Shown: positions 56,188 through 64,000 of the stretch, in pieces
How positions within the stretch are numbered: the first letter of the stretch is position 1
How the letters are laid out: each line of letters opens with the position of its first letter
NCBI GenBank assembly: GCA_030770535.1
Contig: JASVEC010000014.1
Span: forward strand, 248,001-312,000
Source: Batkoa obscura
Lineage: Eukaryota; Entomophthoromycota; Entomophthoromycetes; Entomophthorales; Batkoaceae
Reading direction: 5' to 3'
Length of the DNA stretch: 64,000 nucleotides
The notes under the pieces: generated by a model
The model's database searches: none
Seen by the model: only the letters and a program-made list of their open reading frames with translations
What the model was told of the DNA's origin: nothing
Made by a program: the position numbers and the translations under genes

Positions 56188-59115
56188 CTATATATTTCTT
56201 AAAAGATGCTCAACAGCACTTTCAACTTCTAAATTACATTCTTGGAGTGCTTCAAGGTTCTTGAAATCATTAGGGAAGCCCATTTCTCTTAAAGTATTAA
56301 GACCAAAGATCAATTGAACGTCTTCTGGCTTAATGTCCTCAGCAATATCTTTTTTGCTCTCATTACCATCATCGCTACTATTTCCTGAAATTGGTGGGTA
56401 GTTTTTATTGATGGTATCATCGCTATCAACTCTTATACTATTGAGCTCAGTTTCTTCAACTTCTTCAGTTGAAATTCGTTGATATTCCTTAGGTTTTGGT
56501 GGACGAATAGCAAATTCATCACTAAATGGGTTTACAGGCACTTGATATTCGTTAAATGTAGGGTAATATTCATTAGAAGTGTCTTCAAAACTTCCAGGCA
56601 TATTATTACAAAATTCACTGTTATTTATTTCATTGTTGGATATCTCATGTGAAGGGCTTGCTTCTTTTTGAAATGGATTCATAAAAGTTGGGCTATTTCC
56701 ACCATTCATTAAAGTCAATGGTAATTTGAATAATTCTTTCATTGGGAATAAATGGTTATAAACACTCTCAGTTAAATTTTGATCATCAATGCTACTTAGT
56801 CTTTGATTTTGCTCAAAATGGGAAGACTCGGTTTTGCACTCGGAATTATGATCTTCTATTTGTTCATCTTTAGTAGAGTTCTCAGTTTCTTCAACATGAG
56901 TACTGATATTATCCCCAGTATTTGGTATTTTTTTATTTTGGGTTTCGTCATTAATTAATATCTCTTTTAATACTTCATTAGCTTCATTAACAGAGCCTTT
57001 GCTCCCTACTCCTGATTCAGCAAACGTTGGTTTTGGTGGACTAGAATCGACACTATTGAACGCTTCTCCCAAATAAACTGTCTCTGTTGGGCAATTTTCT
57101 CTATTACGTTTTGTATGGCACCCATACCTTGAAGAGGTTTGATGGTATTCATGATTCTTTCTCATACATTTACCCTTATGTTTAGCTCTGAGAAATGGGG
57201 ATGGTAAACCAAATTGGCGTAAATAATTAAATCTTCCAAAGTGATCATCATTTGAGCACTCTTGGTTATTGTTAGCATTAGAACTACATCCTCCTTTGGC
57301 TGATTCAGCACTGGAATTATTGTTGTTGCTTGAATTGGCTCCATCATCACTTAAATTGGATTTCATCCAATTCTTAGAATCAACATTGGTTTTGATGAAT
57401 GGGACTAAATCCTGCTCAATAAATTCGGCCATAGATGAGCCGAGGTGGACAAACAAGGTTTTCATGTTGCGAAGTACTTCATTTGCAGCTTGTTCGGCTG
57501 AAGTTGGCGGTTCCTTACTTCTATCTCCATTGGCAATTCTGCTTATAGCTTGCTCAAAAAGATCAAGATCAATTTGTACTCCATTAAAAATTTGATCAGA
57601 AAACAACTCAATGATTAGCAAAGAGGCTGGGATATTTTGAAGTTTTTTATCAGCTTCATGACACACACTTCTTAATCTTTGAACTTTAAAAGTTATTGGA
57701 TCTATATTAGCTGTACTTGCATTTATATCATTAATATTCATATTCTGATTTTCAGCTTCAATTTGATCAGTGATTTCACAATCTATGGGCAACTCAGCTT
57801 CTGGCTCTTTGGGTGTGGAGGATTTTAAACTTTTGGTATCAATATCAGGGATACTTTCGACAGTTACATTATCAATATCAGGGATGTAAGTTGGCACAGG
57901 TGGAAAGGATTCATTTTCACTTTCACTTTCAATAAGTGACTTTGCTTCAATATTAGGAAAGCAATTCGATACATAACAAGCTTCTATTGGAGCAGGATTT
58001 ATAAAAGCTTGATCATGAGATTCTGGGATGGGATTATTTGATTCATTGATTGAATCTTTGTTTTCAACTTCAGCGATTTCTTCTGTAGCCTCAAAAAACT
58101 CGGGCTCTTTTGCAAGCACCTCACTGTTAGTACTGGGGGTCTTTTCCATAGTTTCTGGAAAAGTTGTTTCGAATAAAATTGTTTCCTCTTTATATGGCTT
58201 TGATTCACTATCTGATTTTTCCAGTGGAGTGTCAGATGGGTTTAAGTTACTTGAGCTATTATCTTGACCCTCTTTTATATCATCTCTAGAAGCATCTTCT
58301 ATATGAGAAACTTGTGAAATGTCAGATTGATCGATGCTTTTACTGCTATCATTGGCGCTTAAAATATCTTGACTAGTATCACTTTTAACTGATTTAGCTA
58401 CAGAATCGTCGCTGCCTTTGTCATCTGCTGGTTCAAAGCCTTCATCAATGATTTTATGTTCAGAACTTTTATCATTTCCAGGTGTACTTTGATCAACATC
58501 TTCGGATACTTGTTCATTGGATGGAGATGAATTATCAACAAGTGGGGTCATATCTTTATCTTCATTAGGATTTAATGGTGTAGGTGGATTAGTTTGGCTA
58601 TGATCATTATTAATGTATCTATTTTCTAACCCAGTATTAGTTTGATTATCAGCTTCATTGATATCATTCAATGCAGCACCAAATGCGTCCCTATGCATAC
58701 TAGGTGCAGGACTTGAGGGAGCTAACGATGAAGGAGGGATTGAGCTTAAAGTTTGTTCATTGACTTGGTTGTCTTCATTTTCAGCTTCACCAAAAGTTTT
58801 ATCTTCATTTCTAACAACCGTCCATCCTATGCCATCACCGCTTTCAGCGTTAGGAATAATTTCAAGACGTCCATTAAACTCCTCGTCTAAGAAGAAATAA
58901 AAATCATCGTCACTATCTACAATGACTGAAACACCCATACTATCTTTATAACAAGTGACTAAAGGGGGAGATATAGAAAATAAACGACAAATCTTTGCTT
59001 CAAATTCATCCCACTTCATATCATAGCGGATTTTTACTCTTCTTGCAATGCCATTATGAACCACTTTTATAGTGGTCAGTTCAGGGTATACTGAAGAATT
59101 ATTTTCAACATTCAT
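56188..59115 (-). CDS. PB1-UBA protein, possible selective-autophagy receptor
   Basis: Single exon, 975 residues. Residues ~12-90 form a PB1 domain (IKVVHNGIARRVKIRYDMKW, VIVDSDDDFYFFLDEEF); Arg25, Arg26 and Lys28 give the basic face, and the DSDDDF stretch gives the acidic OPCA-like face. Residues ~931-975 form a UBA ubiquitin-binding domain (LNTLREMGFPNDFKNLEALQ, VESAVEHLLRNI). The long middle is disordered, rich in Ser, Asp, Glu and Asn. PB1 and UBA at opposite ends is the layout of p62 and NBR1. The ZZ zinc finger and the FW domain of those proteins were not seen. A W-x-x-V motif right after PB1 (W98, in ESGDGIGWTVV, with acidic residues before it) looks like an Atg8-interacting motif. 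The function is inferred from layout. Confidence 0.82.
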   Translation of the reverse strand: MNVENNSSVYPELTTIKVVHNGIARRVKIRYDMKWDEFEAKICRLFSISPPLVTCYKDSMGVSVIVDSDDDFYFFLDEEFNGRLEIIPNAESGDGIGWTVVRNEDKTFGEAENEDNQVNEQTLSSIPPSSLAPSSPAPSMHRDAFGAALNDINEADNQTNTGLENRYINNDHSQTNPPTPLNPNEDKDMTPLVDNSSPSNEQVSEDVDQSTPGNDKSSEHKIIDEGFEPADDKGSDDSVAKSVKSDTSQDILSANDSSKSIDQSDISQVSHIEDASRDDIKEGQDNSSSNLNPSDTPLEKSDSESKPYKEETILFETTFPETMEKTPSTNSEVLAKEPEFFEATEEIAEVENKDSINESNNPIPESHDQAFINPAPIEACYVSNCFPNIEAKSLIESESENESFPPVPTYIPDIDNVTVESIPDIDTKSLKSSTPKEPEAELPIDCEITDQIEAENQNMNINDINASTANIDPITFKVQRLRSVCHEADKKLQNIPASLLIIELFSDQIFNGVQIDLDLFEQAISRIANGDRSKEPPTSAEQAANEVLRNMKTLFVHLGSSMAEFIEQDLVPFIKTNVDSKNWMKSNLSDDGANSSNNNNSSAESAKGGCSSNANNNQECSNDDHFGRFNYLRQFGLPSPFLRAKHKGKCMRKNHEYHQTSSRYGCHTKRNRENCPTETVYLGEAFNSVDSSPPKPTFAESGVGSKGSVNEANEVLKEILINDETQNKKIPNTGDNISTHVEETENSTKDEQIEDHNSECKTESSHFEQNQRLSSIDDQNLTESVYNHLFPMKELFKLPLTLMNGGNSPTFMNPFQKEASPSHEISNNEINNSEFCNNMPGSFEDTSNEYYPTFNEYQVPVNPFSDEFAIRPPKPKEYQRISTEEVEETELNSIRVDSDDTINKNYPPISGNSSDDGNESKKDIAEDIKPEDVQLIFGLNTLREMGFPNDFKNLEALQECNLEVESAVEHLLRNI

Positions 59116-60714
59116 TTTGAAATCAAAAATAAATTCTTAGTTATTCACTTTATACTTTTGTGATCCAAACTTGAAAATTGTTTGGTTTGCTAAGTTTGTA
59201 TGTAAAATAAAATGTTTGTCAGTTTAAACCAATTAAACTTTATTTATTGTAGCTTCCAAATCATTAAATCATCTTATTTGCTCCATTTTCTTGATAAAAA
59301 AACTTTCTGAAACATCTTTCATTATGTCATTTAATTCGCTGCCAAGGTAGGTTTGAGTGCCAAGCATATACAAAAGGCAGTCACATTTATTATTTTTCCT
59401 CTTTTAAATAAAATCGCAGCCATGGAATTAAAAAATTGCAATATAAAAAGAGAGAAAATTAAATGATCAGTCAGTAATTTAAAAATGTAAGCTTTTTTTT
59501 TCACTTCATACAAGTTAAAAAACTATTGGTTATAACATTAAATAATTTGATAATAAATTTTTTGGAGTAAGGTTCTCCTTTGAGGGTCTAATCTAATTCA
59601 CGCAGCAAAATTTGCAATCTAGAATGTGTGGAAATATTTTTTAATATGGACAAAATATATTCAATTTTTAAAAAGAAATAATTTCGTGATAAGATATAAA
59701 TCAGAGTGATAAAACAAAAAGTTCTTTTCAGCCTTAACCCAACTTTGATATTATCACTAAAGTTGGATTTTAAAAAGTCACAGATTTTAAATTTAAAAAT
59801 GGGGCATAGTTTATTTCACTCATATTACAACTGTTTCAACTCGATTGTAACCTAACTAATTATTCATTTAAGAGCTTTTTTGCTAGGATCTAAAGGCTGT
59901 TAGAAAAAATCAAACAACCAGCTCTGGTACAGATTGACTCAGTCGTTAAGTACCCAATCGTTGGTCATTTTAGCTAAGGATCAAGGGTCCGACTTTTTAG
60001 GTGGGCTTTGTTCTAAAAAACGTAACAAACAGAACTTCAGATTTAATTATATAATTTATAAAAATTAACACACCTTTGGGATCTATAGTTTAACGTATCA
60101 TCTTGATACTATCGGACCTTCCACATCTTATTATAAAGCAAAAATAATTATAAGCCAAAAAACCGAATTTTAAAAAAATAACTAGTTCTAAGTTACTGCA
60201 AATTGGGTTGCAATAGAGCTATAGCAGCTATAAAGGATACAGACACATTTTAAATTGTATATATCGCTGCGTGATTAGGATAGCTCTCAAAGGGGGATTT
60301 TATTATTTTTAGTCACATTTATCGTATTAAATCTTCTAAACTCATAGATAGCATTTTGGTCTAGTATCGATGTTAATAAAACCTATGGTTTTAAAATCCC
60401 CTGCTGCGGGTTTTAACTGTATCAAAATAATGAAGTGAGTTACCAATTAATACAATATTTTAAAATAAGCAGTTAATGTATAATTAAAATGTGAAGTTTT
60501 TATTATCTTCATTTGATTCATCTCTAAACATTAAAATGACTTTCTTTTTTAAGTACTAAAATAAAATTTAAGTAAAAACTTTAATATGTGCACTTATTTT
60601 TATTATCAATGGGCCAATTTGGCATAACTTATTGACTTTAGTTTGATATTTAAACTAATCCTTATTGAGGGAAGCTAGATCATATTTACTAGATACCAAA
60701 ACTTTATTACAAGT
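59116..60714. other. Intergenic, no gene supported
   Basis: About 1.6 kb. The stretch 59880-60430 is somewhat less A+T-rich than the flanks, with runs such as GATCAAGGGTCCGAC and CCCCTGCTGCGGG, but gives no readable protein and no RNA gene fold that could be recognised. Confidence 0.5.
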
Positions 60715-60999
60715 TTAATCACAATCAACATAAGCACCATCAATATCTTTCAAAGATTCCGCTGATGCAAGCTTATGATTAAGGCTATATAGTTTAGTAA
60801 CTGGTTCGCTAACTTCTCTGACAGGTTTAGCTTTCTTAAATTCTGTATAAGTTTCTTTAGTTGGCTCAGGTACTTTGGATTTAATAAGAGGCTCTTTTGT
60901 TATATATGTAGTTCCTTCAGGCTTTTTAGTTTCCCTAGGAGTTTCCTTAGGCTTTTCAATTTCTTTCTTTTTCTCATGAATCTCTCTACAAATCGACAA
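60715..60999 (-). pseudogene. Lys/Glu/Pro-rich fragment, possible decayed gene
   Basis: An open frame on the minus strand with a Lys/Glu/Pro-rich, repetitive composition (IEKPKETPRETKKPEGT, KSKVPEPTKETYTEFKKAK) ending KDIDGAYVDCD. It has no convincing ATG at its start. Just upstream (about 61000-61110) another frame reads RCEKISKYKIKQKDRNVKK. Together these look like the 3' part of a former or unrecognised gene, perhaps with missed introns. Confidence 0.3.
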
Positions 61000-61556
61000 C
61001 CACTCTTTTTAGTTTTCTTTACATTGCGATCCTTCTGTTTAATCTTATATTTAGAGATTTTTTCACATCTAGTATATAAACCATTATATGCAATATGCCA
61101 GTGGCTTCACTTAACGCTTATAGAGATTACCATCAGAGACGGTTAGTAAATTGACATAACTTACTAAACCAGCAGTAAGGTGTAATAAAGAAGATTAGGA
61201 TGACTTTCATATTGATGATAATCTATATAGTTTTTATTTTTATTGAAATTTTTTTATTGCATTTATACTGTCTTATTTACTTATATTATATTATAGAACT
61301 ACTATTTAATCGAAATATGGAATTATTATTTTATTTAAATATTAAACGATATATATGCATGTTTTTTTGTTTAAGAATCCAGCTAGTAATTATTTCATTC
61401 AATAATCCTTATAAATGGACAAATGATTAAAAGCAAAAAAGACACCCCAAAGCTTTATCCTAGTGATATGTCAAGATATTAGCTTATAAATCCTAAATTT
61501 TAATACATCCTTAACTTTAGAATTACCTAAATCTTATTAGATTAGTTTACAATACA

Positions 61557-61657
61557 TAGAAGTGTATTTTTGTGTTTAAAAATTTTACTAATAATTTTTC
61601 CACTCAAATAGCACACTCAAAAGGGAAAAAGTAATCAAGCCAAAAAAACACCCCTCA
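61557..61657 (+). mobile_element. Fold-back (MITE-like) repeat, 101 bp, diverged
   Basis: Starts TAGAAGTGTATTTTTGTG and ends AAAAACACCCCTCA, with TTTTTCCACTCAAATAGC in the middle. Terminal repeats have several changes. Confidence 0.82.
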
Positions 61658-61857
61658 TATTTAAATATATTTTTAGATCATAACCCATTTAAATGAGATT
61701 TTAAAATATCTTAATATATTTATTATTCTTTTGATAAACTCAAGTAGAGCAGCTCAATATTAATCACGTTAAAGTGAATATTATCATAATACTATTAAAC
61801 ATTTTCAATAAATAAAAAGTATCATTGAAACTGTTTCTAATAAATACTGTTAATAGA

Positions 61858-61957
61858 TGAAGATGCTTTTTTGGCCTCATCACTTTTTCTATCTTTTAAG
61901 CGCTATTTGAGTGGAAAAAGTATTAGTAAACTTATCAAACGCAAAAATACATCCTCA
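61858..61957 (-). mobile_element. Fold-back (MITE-like) repeat, 100 bp, diverged
   Basis: Starts TGAAGATGCTTTTTTGGC and ends AAATACATCCTCA, with the central TTAAGCGCTATTTGAGTGG. Inverted relative to the copy 200 bp upstream. Confidence 0.82.
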
Positions 61958-62843
61958 GACGTTTATTATCTATAATAGCTTATTATTAAAAACATCAACT
62001 TCAGCATCCAAGATATTATAAATTTATTAAATCATTAAACTGGTTATTACTAATTGCAATAGTTTTAATTTAAAGTAACTTTTTATTTTTAGATAATTAG
62101 TGGATTGCTTAGTGAAAATAACGATTTATGTATACATGTTATTCTACTTGAAATAAAGTTGTATATAGATGATTATAAATTAAAAGTCTACAGCATTATC
62201 TTGAATATGTTTGTATTAATTATGGCTTTATTATTAGATAGGCCTTTTATATATCTGGTAAAATAAAATAACCTATATATAATGCATAAAATATATGGAT
62301 AGAAGAGTGCAAGTAGGACCAATTTTTTATACGTAATACGTATATTTTCTATGCTATTGCCTATGGTCAATTCTCAACTGTATTGAAAATAACATATTTT
62401 GTCATTAAATTTAAAAGTTATTTCAATATAAAATAGTATTTCAATACTAATAAATACCTTATTCTTACCAAATAAACATTAGTAATTAGTCACTTGCATA
62501 TAACATTGTTTCCTAGTTGAGATTTTTAATTTTTCGATCTAAGCAACATTTCAGAAATTATTGCAAAAATTAAATTAAACCAATTTTATTCTTCAATAAG
62601 TATAATCTTGACTCATTAATTTACTATTCAGTTTAGATTGAAACCCATTTAATTGGCTTTCCAATTTGAAAAATTGACAAATGCCGAACAATTGCAATTT
62701 TTCTATAAAAAAAATGTAACGAATAAAAAACGAAACAGCTAAACAAATGCAATTAAAATATCTCAAAGCCACTTAAAAAAAATTAAAATTTTTACTTTAA
62801 CGAACTAACCAATTTTGTAACAATAAAAAAATTATAATTAACA

Positions 62844-64000
62844 ATGGCATCATTATCCAGGTCCAACGCGACCAGTATGAAACCAAAGAAAAAATTAAAT
62901 CGTAATAATCCTAGTTTAACTATAGCAGCAAACATCGACAATACTGCTGCCATTGCTAGCCCTGACAGTAACTTAGCTATTTCTCAATTGAAAGGCCATG
63001 CTCCTGTAGACTATTCCCCATACTTAAAAACTTCCACCAAAGCTGAATATGAGTTAAATCCTACCACCATTGAAACGGTTAAAAAATTAGGTGAAGGCGC
63101 TAGTGGTACAGTTTGTATGGTGAGATATATTCCAAATGGAACGATCTTGGCTAGGAAGGTAAGAGTTTATTATTTTAATAATTTAAATAGAGTATATTTT
63201 AAATTTTAAATTTACAAATATCAGTCTGTTCCAGCAGACCCCGATCCAGCAGTTCACCGCCAAATCATCAGAGAACTAAGTTTTTTAAGAACATGTAACT
63301 CTGCGCATATAGTTAGTTTTATGGGGGCTTATTATGATGAAGAAGACTCTTCTATTGCTATGTGTATGGAATATTGTCAAGGTGGCTCATTTGACGCTAT
63401 TTATAAGAGGGTATTTGCGAAAAACATGTCCATTGGAGAAGGGATTCTAGGCAAAGTTTCAGAAGCAGTAAGTTTTTTATTGAATTGTTAGCAAAGTGAA
63501 AAGTTGAAATTAATTTTAAACTTAGGTTTTAGAAGGTCTTGTTTATTTACATGATAATAGAATCATCCATCGAGGTAATTTAATTGTTTTTAATTATATT
63601 CAAAGATATAGTATTTTGCTTTTATTTATTTTTATTAATGAATTTTAAATTTAGATGTTAAACCATCAAACATTTTAGTCACAGGCGAAGGCCAAATAAA
63701 ATTATGTGACTTTGGAGTATCTGGAGAATTGGTGGATTCTATGGCAAGAACTTTTGTGGGTACTTCTTATTATATGGCAGTAAGTTTATAAAGAACATAA
63801 AAAATCAACCCCATTTAAATTAATCAATAATAATAGCCTGAAAGAATCCAGGGGTATGGATATGCAGTCCAAAGCGATATATGGTCATTAGGTTTAACGA
63901 TATGTGAATTAGCAGAAGGCCGATTTCCATTTCCTGGACCTGGAGAACCTAGATTAGCGATTGTAGAATTATTGGATTATATAGTACGTATGCCAGCACC
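62844..64000 (+). CDS. MAP kinase kinase, Mkk1/Pek1-like (5' part)
   Basis: Five exons are visible (62844-63158, 63225-63467, 63526-63574, 63655-63779, 63837-64000) and the gene runs off the window. Kinase motifs: [14 protein letters not shown], catalytic Lys in ILARK (K105), [21 protein letters not shown] split by an intron from [27 protein letters not shown] and SYYMAPERIQG. The Ser and Thr of the SMART stretch are the activation-loop sites. [20 protein letters not shown] and [19 protein letters not shown] match the cell-wall-integrity MAPKKs (Mkk1/2, Pek1) better than Ste7 or Pbs2. The N-terminal ~75 residues are disordered and may hold a MAPK docking site ([15 protein letters not shown]). 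The assignment within MAPKKs needs the missing 3' end and a tree. Confidence 0.92.

Larger units (their letters stand above)
61000..62843. other. Intergenic with two fold-back repeats
   Basis: No gene supported; open frames near 61200 and 62188 have chance-like A+T-driven composition. Two fold-back repeats lie at 61557-61657 and 61858-61957 in opposite orientations. The last ~200 bases are the likely MAPKK promoter. Confidence 0.6.

Noticed and set aside
59880-60430. Less A+T-rich stretch considered as a tRNA, other RNA gene or old transposon
   Set aside because: No tRNA-like B box with a matching fold, no terminal repeats and no readable protein were found.
61200-61430. 76-codon hydrophobic frame, possibly a small membrane protein
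   Set aside because: Ile/Phe/Tyr/Leu bias is what random A/T-rich DNA encodes; no similarity to any family was recognised.

Overview
The window is strongly A+T-rich eukaryotic DNA. Most genes are broken by 44-86 bp spliceosomal introns with GTAAGT-like donors, TACTAAC-like branch sites and TAG acceptors. The gene set is fungal: a Dcp2 decapping enzyme, an Ssh4/Ear1-like Rsp5 adaptor, a protein O-mannosyltransferase relative, an Mrh4-like mitochondrial helicase and a cell-wall-type MAPKK. High intron density plus extreme A+T content fits an early-diverging fungus (Mucoromycota or Zoopagomycota type, for example an entomophthoralean) better than an ascomycete yeast. That placement is inference. 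The standard genetic code works throughout. All exon structures below were built by hand from splice signals, and every complete multi-exon model closes in frame.

Layout. 1.9-15.3 kb is gene-dense: three-HMG-box protein, Rpn3, a tRNA-binding-domain protein, Dcp2, Sti1 (minus strand) and a degenerate O-mannosyltransferase with a novel repeat tail. 16-22 kb holds a CDK-family kinase, a DEAD-box helicase and a Trf4/Pap2-type poly(A) polymerase. 22-26 kb is sparse and holds two small secreted-protein genes and copies of a ~100 bp fold-back repeat. 26-40 kb holds a bHLH factor, MsrB, a mitochondrial carrier with a 7-nt microexon, a secreted M28 aminopeptidase and a full separase. 39.7-43.4 kb is a gene-free gap. 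43-53 kb holds a SPRY/PPxY adaptor, a divergent pair of unrecognised genes, a Utp17/WDR75-like WD protein and a PP2C phosphatase. 53-55.4 kb is a cluster of three small secreted-protein genes, two of them an identical inverted pair. 56-59 kb is a long PB1-UBA protein, and 62.8-64 kb is the 5' part of a MAPKK that runs off the end.

Most genes are core housekeeping functions: proteasome, chaperone, mRNA decay and RNA surveillance, ribosome biogenesis, cell cycle, mitochondria and signalling. The unusual material is (1) a five-member family of cysteine-free, Ala/Lys-rich secreted peptides whose TATA boxes all lie 88-91 bp before the ATG, including an inverted pair with identical coding sequence; (2) seven copies of a short fold-back repeat; (3) an O-mannosyltransferase paralogue that lacks the acidic catalytic motif and carries six YVDxxGN repeats. 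No virus-like element, tRNA, rRNA or CRISPR was seen.
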